64,000 nt of DNA from Platanthera guangdongensis (lineage: Eukaryota; Streptophyta; Magnoliopsida; Asparagales; Orchidaceae). Each line of letters begins with the position of its first letter. Positions within the stretch are counted from its first letter, which is position 1. The notes below the pieces were generated by a model. That model made no database searches. It worked only from the letters and a program-made list of their open reading frames with translations, and was not told where the DNA came from. The position numbers and the translations under genes were made by a program. Where the stretch lies: assembly GCA_039583875.1 (NCBI GenBank), contig CM077151.1:106968609-107032608 (forward strand), given 5' to 3'. Below, piece after piece: positions 9,534-20,064 of this stretch.

Positions 9534-11869
9534 CACATCCTCCAATAAAATCAAATCATCCATCAGTGGACATAAAATCAAGATCACTCCTTGAAGGTTG
9601 AACAAAGCCCTGAATCTGCCCAAGTTCAAGCCGTCTGATGAAGAAGATGAACTATATCAGAATGATGTGAAATCTGCCCTCAAGTGGTGTGGGCTTTCAA
9701 AGCACGTCACTAGGTCTGTTCTGAGAAAGGAGATAGATTTGAAAGGAAAGTTTCTGGCTGATGTGATTGGCAAAACACTGATTTGCAATGATTGGCAAAA
9801 CACTGATTTGCAAGACAGAGTCACATGATAAGTTCTTCAAGAAAATGTTTGAGCTCATGACAAGGGTAATTCTTACCTAGAGAACTGACTGGGGAAAGGT
9901 ACTATTTGACAAAATAGTGGAATGTGTCCCGGAACCTAACTTGGGAAAAATCTTGTCTCTATACTTGCACAGTTCTATTCCAAGGATCCTCAACATGAGG
10001 CTAGGAATAAAGATCCATCACATGAGGAGGATGAACTCAAAGATGTTTGACAGGTGGGATAGTGTCTTGCTCCCACATCAGCAATCTACTGACAAGAAAA
10101 AGAAAACAGCTATGATCACAAAAGCAAGCACTGGAAGCAGCTTTTCTGAGAGCAGTGAAGAAGAGCCTCATGATCCCCAGCTGTCTGACTCTTCTGAGGA
10201 AACAAAAAGAGATATATGTGCTCAGGTTTCAATATCCTCTGAACCTGCAGCAAGGATTTAACTTGGCGGGTCTCAGTCTGAAGAGACTCCAGCAGAATTA
10301 TGTGATAGATAGACTGGAAACATTGTGGAAAAGATCTGTGCAGACATTGGGAGGGGGGGGGGGGGGAGGATTACCCAGGTGGATGCACATGCTAAGGGAG
10401 AGACAGTTCAATCAATTCAAGACCAGCTTGATTCCTTCATTGATAATCTGCAGAACAGGATTGATAAAACTCCAGATGGTCCCGAGGTGTTACTCTTCTG
10501 TCCTCAATTTGAGGGTGAGCAAGTCCTTCATACAGTGATTGAAGATGCTCCATTCACAGTTGATATAAAGCAGCAAATTCCTATGAGAAATACAGAGGTT
10601 GAGGGGGAGATTCCTACTAAGCTCCCTACTCAGGAAACTAAAGATATAATAAACATATCTGAAGATGGTGCACCTGAGGTGGAGGTGCCAAAGACTGATG
10701 CTGCCGAACACTCATCTGAGTTCAGGATGGCTGACTTAGATTCCAGAGAAGTTGTAAGGGAGAAGGATGAGAATGTCTATGATCAAGGGACATCTCATCA
10801 AGCTGATCAAATGTCCTCCACATTCTTAGCTCAATTGAAGGGTCTGCTAGATGACCAGAGGAGACAACTTGAATATTTTGTTGATGATTCCATCAAAGAA
10901 CTAAGAAAAGATCTGTCTACAGAGATAAAGTCCATCAGATTTTAAGTAAACCTACTTAAGGCCAACACAATTTCATTCTTCATGAGAGCTGCCCTAGCTG
11001 TGACTTACACTGAAATCAAACTTGTGGAAATCTGGAAGAAGCAGGTTGATATTATGGAAAATCAGAACATCACTGCCAGCAACATGGAAATGATCCAAAA
11101 TGTGCAGAAGACACTGATGGATGCACAGAAGAATATTCTGGAAAGAAGGATGGATGAATGCACTCAGTATCTAGATGATCACATGTTAGAGGTTTAAAAT
11201 CATGACCAAATGAGTCAATTTTCTGGATGAAAAACTCTCTATAGCCAAGAACTCCCTGACTGCAACTGTTAGTGAAGAAGTCATAAAGGGGGAGAACACA
11301 ATGATCAAAGCTAACACTGAGAATGTTGTTTGGGTTACCAATATAATCAGAAGTTCATTGGGCCTTGAACAATACTCATATGATAACATTGTTATTGCTC
11401 CGGACAGACTGATGGCAATCAACAAGATGAACAGTATGGTGATGACCAGTATGAGGATCAATATGATGTTCAAGGGGCTGAATTCTCTGTTGCTAATATT
11501 CCTACCTTCAACCCCACTGCTGATCAGATTTCAAGAGCCAAAGGAAAGTCTTTTGCTGAAGAGGAGGAAGAGATTAGACTCAGCAAAAAGAGGTACAAAG
11601 AAGAGATGAAGACCAGACCAGACTTTGAAAAATGGAGTCCTCAATCACGGACTATCATTCTGTCTGTCTGGGATCAAATCAAGGATCACAAGACTGACAT
11701 GGGAAAGCTGTATAGCTCCCTAGAATGTGCTAAGTTAGAAAGTAATGAAGAGGGCAGGAGGAAGTTTAGGAGAGACAAGAAAACAGGTGCAGTGCCACCA
11801 GATGCTCTTGAGCCCAGCAAGTACTTCCCAAAGCCTTACAGTTATTTTGAAAGACAAAAGCAAAAGTGA

Positions 11870-12137
11870 ACTGATGCTGATGAAAATGCTGCAAAGAAAC
11901 CTAGTAGGGGGATAATTATCAAGGAACCTGAAACAAAAAATGTTTATGTATTCCTTAAGGGTTTTAGGAAATCAATTTTGTTATAAGCACACTATCTATT
12001 TATAATTATCATTTTTATTGTGATAATCTTATTATGTCTGTGCTGTCTATTGCTTTTGTTTGTTGTGAATGTTTTTCTATTCATATGGTAGTGTATGTCA
12101 TTGACTAGAGTTCTGACTTTTTCAAATAGTGGAAGAT
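11870..12137 (+). other. AT-rich spacer to polypurine tract
   Basis: AT-rich sequence between the last 3' ORF fragment and the LTR. It ends in a weak purine tract (GTGGAAGA at about 12129-12136) that should prime plus-strand synthesis. No gene seen. Confidence 0.5.
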
Positions 12138-13958
12138 TGTTCGGTTCATTAATCACAATGTCCTAGATTTGAAGAACACCTACAGGTCTATGACATACAC
12201 ATGAATGTATCTAATATATGTTCAAAGTTCATTGTATGCATGTTGTATGCTGTTGCATTGATTAGACAGCTTGTCAGGGTCACAATGACAGTTGGACTCA
12301 AGACAGGCAGCCGGACAAGCAGAAAATAAGCTAAGTTCAAAAGCGTTGAGTGAACTCACTTCACTCAACGCCAGGAGCCTAAAAGCGTTGACAGAAGATC
12401 CAGCAGTCAAAACCTCAGTGTTGCTGACTAGAAATCTGTCTAAGGACAGAAGCATTGAGTGAAGACAGTTCAATCAACGCCTACTTAATAGGATTTCTGA
12501 TTAAGTATAGAAGCGTTGAGTGAAAACGAGTCACTCAACGACTCATCAAAGTCAGCCAAAGTTCAGAAGCGTTGAGTGTCGAAGCTTCACTCAATGCCTT
12601 CATAAAGGAAAATTCAACCAAGTCCAAATGCGTTGAGTGATGAAGGCTCACACAACGCCTTATCAGTTAGACTGTAAAAGTCAAATGCGTTGGATGATGA
12701 AGGTTCACTCAACGCCTCAAGATACAGATTTTTTGCTAAGTATTTCTGCGTTGCGAGACATGACCTCACTCAACGACTATGCAGATTGTCTGGAAATTGC
12801 CAAGTCCACAAGCGCCGGATCATGCTGACATCATCAATAATTCAAATGTTGCGGGAATTGCATGCTAGTTGACAAAAGGCGCCGTATGCCTTTAGTACAG
12901 TAATTAATGCAAAAGATATGTTGCAGTTACCTATTCCGATTGATCCATACTACACATAGAGCCCTTGGACGGCGAACAATAAAAGACACTTTCTGAGAAA
13001 TCAAAGAAAGAAGCCTTTTAGTCATCTTCTTCCTCTTGATTAATAAAAAGGTTTCCTGGAACTCATTTTTCTACCGTAAGTCTGGGAATTACAGACAGAG
13101 GTTGGCTGGTTGAAGAACACAAAGAACTGTGAAATCAAATAGTCTTCAACAACAAGTTCACATAACTCATCTTTCTGTGAGAGAAGAAGAAGCAGAGCTA
13201 ACACAAGTTGCTGTTCATCTTCAAGGCCACTGCACTCAACACTACTATATCAAAGGCTTGTAGAAGCAGTGCTCTGCAGTTGTCTTCTCATCACAACTAG
13301 AAACTTCCTGAAGATCTACTATCTTGGTGCTGTGAAGAAGTTGGACTGAGTTCACTCTGTTCAGAAAGAAGACTCAAAGGACCTTCTCTCTGGAGTCAAT
13401 CATCATCAAATCTCTACTCTTTCTGTAGGATCATTATTGATCTGAGTTGTAAGCCTAATTTATAAAGACTGAGTGGTAGGATTCTGTTGAGAATCTGAGG
13501 TAGGGCCTGTGTGCCTGAGGTAAGATCTGAGTCAGATCTGAGGTAGGAGATTTATTATCTCTGAATGTAGGGCTATCTTTCTAGCCTAAGTGGTAAGACT
13601 TCTTGTTAAGCCTGAGGTAGGTGATCTGAAGGATCACTGAGCTGTACGAGTGTAGTTTACTCTGAGTGTGTAGGGCTTTGGCCTGAGGTGTAAAGCTCGG
13701 AGGAAGCCTGAGAGATCCTGAGGGATCTGAGTTGTTAGCTCTTTGCGCCGAGTTTGAAGTGGATTGCCTTGTCTAACATACTGTTAGAAATGTGAGAGTG
13801 AAAGTAGATGTACCCATATCTTGAGGAACCACTATAAATGCTGGTGTGCTGATCCTTGTTCTTGAAAGCTAACACAATAATCTAACTCTCAACACACTAA
13901 AGAAAAAAGTAGTCACAAAGACTTGAAAACCCATTCACCCCCCTCTTGGTGTATAACA
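12138..13958 (+). repeat. 3' LTR of the SIRE-like element
   Basis: It starts TGTTCGG after the purine tract. It ends close to 13958, after a CCATTCACCCCCCTCTTGG segment typical of SIRE-group LTR tails. The first half contains the palindromic repeat array. The second half (about 13440-13750) is rich in CTGAGGTAGG-like words. The 5' partner is outside the window, so the boundaries rest on motifs. Confidence 0.65.
12340..12785 (+). repeat. about 60-bp tandem repeats, each an inverted GCGTTGAGTG pair
   Basis: Units start near 12345, 12384, 12450, 12511, 12567, 12629, 12685 and 12748. Most hold GCGTTGAGTG followed 10-15 bases later by CACTCAACGC, so each can fold as a hairpin. They lie in the U3 part of the LTR, where regulatory repeats are expected. 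Confidence 0.85.
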
Positions 13959-14640
13959 CCACCACACGCGCGCTTAGGCGTGCGTGCCTAAGTCTGCACG
14001 TAACACCGCGCGCGCCCAGGCGCTGGCGCGGGCGCGCGCACACAGTTGCACGCGCGCCCGGGGGCGCGTGCGGATGCGCACGCATCGCGGCGCGACCCGA
14101 CATGCGCGTACGGTTCCGCAGCCAGGTGCGCGCGCGCGAACCTTCGCGCCTCCGCCTCCATGCCTCCGCCCACACGCCTCCGCCCACACGCCTCCGCGTG
14201 CCTCCGCCTTCACGCATCTCCCCCTCTACACATCTCCACCTCCAAGCACATCTCCTCGTTCATGCAAACAACGTGCCTTGGTGTGTGCGTCATCACCCGT
14301 TGCTCCCGCAAGAACCTTTCCGTTCATCATGATCGCCACAAAAGAAGACACGAAAAATCCCCGCTCTTCTCATGCTCTGGTTTTAAGCACCGAGAATTTT
14401 GGGGGCATATGATGAGACCGTCACGATTTTTATAAGGAATTAGGGTGCAATTAGCCCACTCTTCATGATCCTCACTAACTTAGTGGTATCATGAGATTGA
14501 CCGTCACACGCGCGATCGCCACACGCGATCCCCTGTGCACCGATCCCATTACGTGCACCATCCGAGCCACCACCGCGACCGGCCGTTGGCGCCGCAATCC
14601 CTGCCGCCGGGGGGCCGCGCCAATGTCGCGCCTGACCTCC
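13959..14640 (+). other. GC-rich low-complexity sequence, no gene recognised
   Basis: Very rich in CGCGCG and CGCCTCCGC words. ORFs occur on both strands in several frames and encode Arg/Ala/Pro/His-rich strings, which reflects base composition and not selection. A TGGTATCATGAG at 14482-14493 resembles an initiator-tRNA primer site of a copia element, but no matching LTR was found. Confidence 0.5.
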
Positions 14641-14960
14641 CCTCATCGCAGTCGCTCCCCCGCGGCCGTCTCCCGCGGCCGCGGGGGTTTGCTTGCACGG
14701 GGAGTGCGCGCCACGACCGTCCTTCCCCGCGGCCGCCTCCAGTGGCCGCGGAGTTCCGCCCGCGTGGGGAAGCCGTGCCATGACTTCCCCTCCCCGCGGT
14801 CGCCTCTCGCGACCACAGGGTTCCGCCCGCGTGGGGCGGCCACGCTGCGGCCACCCCTCCCTGCGGCCGCCACCCGCGGTCGTGGGTCCCCCCGCATGGG
14901 GCGGCCACGCATGGACCGCCCCTCTCTGCGGCCGCCTTTCGTGGCCACGGTCTCTCCCGT
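14640..14960 (+). repeat. 66-67-bp GC-rich tandem repeat
   Basis: The equivalent point of the unit (TTCCGCCCGCGTGGGG and variants) recurs at 14687, 14754, 14821 and 14887. Each unit contains GCGGCCGC or a close variant. Long ORFs on both strands here follow from the repeat. Confidence 0.8.
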
Positions 14961-15219
14961 CACGGTCGGTCGTCCCGCCTGCCGCGGCTCCTCTTCCCTC
15001 GCCACCGGCCATCCGCCGACGAGGTGGCCGCCCTTTTATGGCGGACCTTTCCCACCGTCTGATCATTCCACCACGATCGCCTCCATCCATTTCATGAATA
15101 ACCACCCACTAACTACCTTGGTTAGTGGGGGAATATCATTAATTAAATTATTGACTTCCATTTAGTAAATATTATGCAATTAATGTTCACTCGGAACTAT
15201 GCTAAAAATAATAATATGA

Positions 15220-15281
15220 GTGGTTACGATGTGCGGATAACCGCATAACTATCGTAACCACCTCCTGAAGGCTATAAAAGG
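15220..15281 (+). promoter_or_regulatory. dyad plus TATA box of a probable LTR remnant
   Basis: GTGGTTACGAT at 15220-15230 is inverted exactly as ATCGTAACCAC at 15251-15261, with a further TGCGG/CCGCA pair inside. CTATAAAAGG starts ten bases downstream (15272). This looks like an RNA polymerase II promoter. The PPT-like GTTAGTGGGGGAA at about 15121-15133 suggests it belongs to a decayed LTR. Confidence 0.5.
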
Positions 15282-16652
15282 AGCCCCATATATCCTCATT
15301 TCTCAATTTCTCCTCCTCACAGTCTTCTTCATCCTCAGATCGGAGCTCTGCCATAATTCTCCTACGTGCCTCCTCCACCTGCCGAGCCACTCAGAATTTT
15401 TTCTAAATCCATGACACTCCTGAGAAGAAAACGTTCTGCTTGCTATTCCGCAAAGCCTCCTACGTGCGCGACGTTCCTCAAGTCACCGCCGACTCTTCTC
15501 CACGCCTCCCACCACGAAGTTTGCCAGCCAAGCAGCGTCCGAAAACGCTTGACCCCACCAGAAAATAGAAAGGAACAAGCTTTGTTCGAGGCGTCCTGTC
15601 ATCCACCAAGCATAATACCCTCTCTCATCTCATAGCTGTAACGAGCAGCGGTCTGTCACCCTCGATTCTCAAGACACTCTGTAAACTACCTCCAATAGCA
15701 AAGTTTGACTGACACCGTACCGGTCACGTGATTTTTACCCAGTTGAGGGGTTTTTCCACGTTAAAATCGCTTTGTGTACTTTTGCTTACTCTATGACTAT
15801 GTGCGCGCTCGATCGCTCCACTGGTTAAGGCGGCCAAGTTTAGTATGGTCTACCAGGAGGGTTGAGTTGGCCGCAACAATAATGAATTCTTTGATTCATG
15901 CTGGATTTTATAAGCTTCTTGTCATCATTTTGATTTGAGTAACTTCATAATTTTGAAGTGGTAGTGGTATTAATGAATAACTCCGAGTTCTCTTATGAAA
16001 CCTTTTAGGGAGATATGGAATTTTCTCCTGAACATTTGAATGCTGGTTATAGGGTGATGGAAGCGGCTGTGTAAGCATCTATGGGAGCAAGTTTGAGGAT
16101 GAAAATTTCAGTGCAAAGCACACAGGTCCAGGCTTATTATCATTGGTATGTAACGGTTCCAACTATTTAATTTTCAGTAAAAATACTTACGGACTATAAC
16201 ATTGTTCAAACTATTCTGTATCATTTTGTTATTGATAATTATTCATATTCTTGTGGGATTAAATTTTTTTCAATCCATTCATTTAATTCATATTACATGG
16301 CAAAGGAAGTTCAGCATTTGCCGTTTGGTACATAATTATATTCAGTTAACTGCAAAACATTAAAGTTCGCAGTCGGTCCTTCCGGAACTTAATTCTAAAG
16401 CACATCAAACTCTTAAAATTGGTATGCTATTCATGGAGATAAACATTCAGTTCCATATTTAATTACATGCCTTCCGAACTAAAATATTAATCTTTTGACT
16501 TCATGTCATCATAAAGAAGTTGATCTCTTCATCCTGACACCTTATTATGGACTTGAATTTTTTTTTTGTAAAGTTGTGATGCCAGTTATGTTAACAATCA
16601 TTATATTTAACTATATGGAATGTGATGTGGAAATTATTTTTAAAATGACACT
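15282..16652 (+). other. probable copia LTR tail, then unassigned AT-rich DNA
   Basis: 15282-15850 includes GGGGTTTTTCCACGTTAAAA-like text (about 15746-15766), as found in the transcribed part of many copia LTRs, so a degraded LTR is possible. From about 15900 to 16652 the sequence is AT-rich with no recognisable gene, repeat or terminal structure. Confidence 0.4.
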
Positions 16653-16657
16653 GTTAA
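16653..16657 (+). repeat. target-site duplication GTTAA (left)
   Basis: Matches 29691-29695 exactly. The same five bases also follow the 5' LTR internally, so the match deserves some caution. Confidence 0.7.
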
Positions 16658-17345
16658 TGTTAACCTCCAAATCCGCAACATGTTCAACAAGGACCCAAGT
16701 CATACTGCTTCAGCGGCAGACTCAGTTATCCAGTCCGCCCAGGTCATCCAATCTCGGGATTTCCAGCATGGTCAGATTCATCTTCAGGCGGACTCAAGCA
16801 TCAGCCCGCACAGGTCGCGGCCCTCCAGCCAGGATCGCGCCCTGCAGCAGCAGACGGAAGCTCCAGACCGCGAGCCCAGTCCGCCCCTCTTGCGCGGACT
16901 GGCGTGTCTTTTCCTTTTTGTTTCCCGTCACCGCTGTCCGGTTCTCCTGTACCCCGGGCAACCGGTTATTTTAGCCCTGCCCGTTTGGGCAGGCCCCCGA
17001 ACCTATAAATAGGGGGAAGCGGTGCACCCAAGGCACGTTGACTCGAGCCCTAGAGCCTTGTTGTTAAAGGCTGCGAACTCGAATCTCAGGCTTTGCGGTC
17101 TCCAACTTGCTCTTCTTTCCTGCTCTTTTCGTCTACTTGTAATCACTAATTTGCAATCAAAGGAAAGCCCGTCGCAATAGAGATATTTAAGCCGCGACGG
17201 GCGAAGTCTGGTGTTGCCGTGGCTCACGGCTCTGCTGTCTTTTCTCCTAACCGCTCTTAGATAGTTACTAGCAGTCGCCTCTTTTCCCTTCCATTCCCCC
17301 GTGAACGAATCGTTGGCTGGTGGTGCATAATTCCGCGCATCAACA
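16658..17345 (+). repeat. 5' LTR of Tat element
   Basis: TGTTAACCTCC to GCGCATCAACA, 688 bp, with a TATA box CTATAAATAG at about 17003. It aligns with 29022-29690 throughout. Confidence 0.92.
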
Positions 17346-17398
17346 GTTAACACGCAACTTTCAGATCTCAAACAGTTTTTTGAAATCCGCGGACAGAA

Positions 17399-20061
17399 AT
17401 GTCAGGCCGTAGATCTCGCCATTCAGACCGCTCCAGCTCATCAGAAGACTCGCTGTGGGATGCGATTGAACAGTCTCGTTGGGAGGCTGAGCGATCTCGC
17501 AGAGAGACCGATCAACGCTTGGATACAATCAGTCAGATATTGAACGCGCTGACTCAGCGGCTTGTGCCTCAGGCCGCAGCAGATCCCGCGGACACTCCAG
17601 TCCGCCAGACTCCAGCTCGCCGAACTCCGCTTCGGCAGTCTCCGGCGGTTACGCCGTCTCTGCAACCTCGCCCTCCAGCTCAGACCACAGCTCCTCTGCG
17701 GCCTCAGGATGAATTCACCTCTCTGATGGACTTCTTCAGTGAGGCGGCCAGGGGCACTCCTGCCCGCAGGCTCGATTACGCCGATCGCCAGTCCGCGCAA
17801 CCCGCGGACGCTCCTGCTCCAGTCTGCCCCGCATATCCTGCTGAATATGAAGCGCCTTCTCCCTTCGTTGATAAAATCCGATGGGAGTCCGCTCCGAACA
17901 ACTTCAGAAAACCTCGTCTGCCTCTTTATACAGGGGAGACCGATACAGTTGCCCATCTGCAGGCGTTCGAAGGGGTATTTGCTTTGAGATGCCTCTCGAC
18001 GCCATAAAGTGCAAACTCTTAGTTACCACCCTCGACGGACAAGCAAGAGAGTGGTTCTATGAGCTGTCATCGAGCTCGATTTCTTCTTTTGCCGAGTTCC
18101 GTAGCGAGCTCCTGTTGAGGTTTGCTATCTCAAAGAAGAGGAAAGATGGTCCGGCAGCCCTCTTCGACATCAAGCAAAGAGACAACGAGTCAGTTGCTCG
18201 ATTCATTGACCGCTTCCAGAAGGAGATTCAGGGGGTGCAGAATGTGAACCCCGATTACTACAAAGTTGCTTTAATCCACGGCCTCCGGGAGGGCCCTTTG
18301 AAGTTCAAGGCAACCACCAAAGCGCCTGTCACCTATCAGGAGTTGATTGCTCCGGTCAATCGATTCATTGAGGGTGAAAACGCCGACCCAACTTACATTT
18401 CATCCCTGACAGCTAATGCTGAAGGAAGGGATGCTTCCAGTTCTTCCGCCGATCATCGTCACTCAAAGCCTCCTCGCCCAGACTACCAGCTTCCTGCTCA
18501 GAGAGGGAGGCACTTTCGCCACAAAAAACCATTTCTTGGCCATCAACAGTTTCGTGATCAGAAGTTGTCGTTGGCCACCGCTCCCGCCTTACCAGCACAA
18601 GTTCTTCCAGTTCTTCAAGATGCTCTGCCTGCACCCAGGCAACATTACAACGACTCCGTGGAGGAGTTTGCAGATCTGGGCCTGAGCATTGATGAGGTCG
18701 TCCAAATTTTGCAGAGGAGCTCTGATGAGAAGAAGCAAAGACCTCAGAGAGAGTGGAAACAAAGGAGCTCAGATCTGTTCTGCGAGTTCCATAAGGAGAA
18801 GGGACATTTGACCGAGAATTGCAGAGCCCTTCGCCAGCTAGTAGAGAGGTTGCTTGCTGAAGGCAAGATGAAAGACTTGGACAAGAAGGATGCTTCATCC
18901 AAGCCGTCTACCTCTAAGGGCAAGGAGGTGGCCGAGGCCCATTGGGAATGTGAAGAGGTCGATGATGTTGGCCATCTGGGCCATATCAACATTGAGAGTG
19001 AATGCATTGATGCTGATGATGAAGGAGCCTTGGGGCGGCTCTTTTGCATTCATGGAGGAGCAGGAACCGAGTCTACTCGCAAATCTTCAATAGCAAGGGT
19101 CTCTCGGGCAGAGGTCGCTTCTACTTCTTCTGCTCCATCAAGGGGAAGTGTCACATTCGGCCAGGACGACCTTCCCCCAACTGCCAACCCGTTCAATGAT
19201 GCTGTGGTGATCAAGGCAGCCATCGAGAACTATACAGTGGACAGGATTCTGATTGATACAGACAGATCTGTCAACCTTCTTTTCAAGCCAACCTTTGAGG
19301 CCCTGAAGACCGGAAAGCCTCTGCTTTCCACCGAAGGGCCACTCTACGGCTTTTCTGGAGAAAGAAAGGAGGTTGAGGAAAGTGTCACACTCTCAGCGAC
19401 ACTTGGAGGAATAACTAAATTGATCAAGTTCATAGTGGTTGATGTTCCAAGCAGTTACTATGCTATTTTCGGGAGGCCTCTACTCAACAAGTATCAAGCG
19501 GTGGTGTCAACCTACCACCTCGCAATAAAGTTCAGCATTGATGGCAAGCAATACAGAGTCAGGAGTGACCCAAAGAAAGCTTGGGAATGTTATGTTCGAA
19601 CAGTCAACATGATTGAAACCAATTCTCCCGCTATTCCAGCTGCAGCACCAGAAATTTCTTCCAGATCAGAGGCAGCTGATGACAGAGGAGCTCACCTGGA
19701 ACCTGCCCAGGTGACTCAAGGAGTCCCCATTGCAGAAGGGGAGTGGAAGCTTTCCATCAACTCAGAGCTACCTGAAGACGAGAAGGCCGAGTTGATTTCA
19801 TGCCTGCTTAATAACTTGGATGTCTTCGCTTGGTCAGCGGAGGACATGCCAGGAGTTGATCCGGACATCGCTTGCCACCATCTCAACATCGATCCAAATT
19901 TCAGGCCTGTGCAGCAAAAGAAAAGAGATCTGGCGACCAAGCTTGCTGGTCCAATCAGAGAGGAGATTGTAAAACTCCTCAAGGCAAAATTTATCCGTGA
20001 AATTCAATATCCCGCCTGGGTATCTAATGTTGTAATGGTTAAAAAACCAAGGGGAAAATGA
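17399..20061 (+). pseudogene. Tat gag-protease and start of RT
   Basis: Coding begins at the ATG at 17399 with a Ser/Arg-rich N terminus. A frameshift near 17990 moves it to the frame of 17881-20061. The gag core is about 17920-18400, with motifs such as REWFYEL and SVARFIDRFQKEI. A CEFHKEKGHLTENC knuckle is at about 18781. The aspartic protease (about 19240-19600) has an abnormal active site, IDTDRS, where Asp-(Thr/Gly)-Gly is expected. RT begins near 19850. A TGA at 20059-20061 ends the frame where the RT family has Trp. Confidence 0.85.
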
Positions 20062-20064
20062 CGA

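Larger units (their letters stand above)
4129..11869 (+). pseudogene. 3' (env-position) ORF of SIRE-like element, split by insertion
   Basis: An extra ORF after pol. It starts at 4129 and runs open to the insertion point at 4314. It resumes in the same frame directly after the insert (9529 onward), reaches a TGA at 9592, then reads open from 9595 to 9828. Further pieces lie at 9917-10261, 10325-10945, 10982-11197 and 11606-11869 in shifted frames; a G14 run at 10353-10366 adds to the disruption. The N-terminal third resembles the plant domain annotated as putative plant transposon protein (PF20167-like, from memory). The middle is hydrophilic and coiled-coil-like (about 10780-11190). No signal peptide or membrane segment is seen, so envelope is only a positional label. 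Function unknown. Confidence 0.6.
1..13958 (+). mobile_element. SIRE/Maximus-like Ty1/copia retrotransposon, 5' end outside window
   Basis: Reading left to right the element shows a CCHC gag knuckle, protease remnant, integrase, reverse transcriptase and RNase H. This is the copia order, with integrase before RT. A long extra ORF follows, then a purine-rich stretch (12125-12137) and a long 3' LTR. A long LTR plus an extra 3' ORF is characteristic of the SIRE/Maximus lineage; lineage assignment is inference. The 5' LTR, primer site and N-terminal gag lie left of the window. The element is interrupted at 4320-9528 by a Tat-like gypsy insertion. Every coding part carries stops or frameshifts, so it is not autonomous. 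Confidence 0.85.

Noticed and set aside
4129..11869. Retroviral envelope gene
   Set aside because: No signal peptide, membrane segment or surface-protein pattern; only its position after pol suggests env.
13897..14435. Several overlapping ORFs on both strands rich in Arg, Ala and His
   Set aside because: They occur in many frames at once in extremely GC-rich, low-complexity DNA and share no motif; base composition explains them.
14482..14493. Primer-binding site of another copia element
   Set aside because: TGGTATCATGAG is suggestive, but no LTR pair or coding remnant could be attached to it; kept only as a note.
14440..15165. Long ORFs of 120-224 codons on both strands
   Set aside because: They cover the 66-67-bp GC repeat and lack stops only because of composition.
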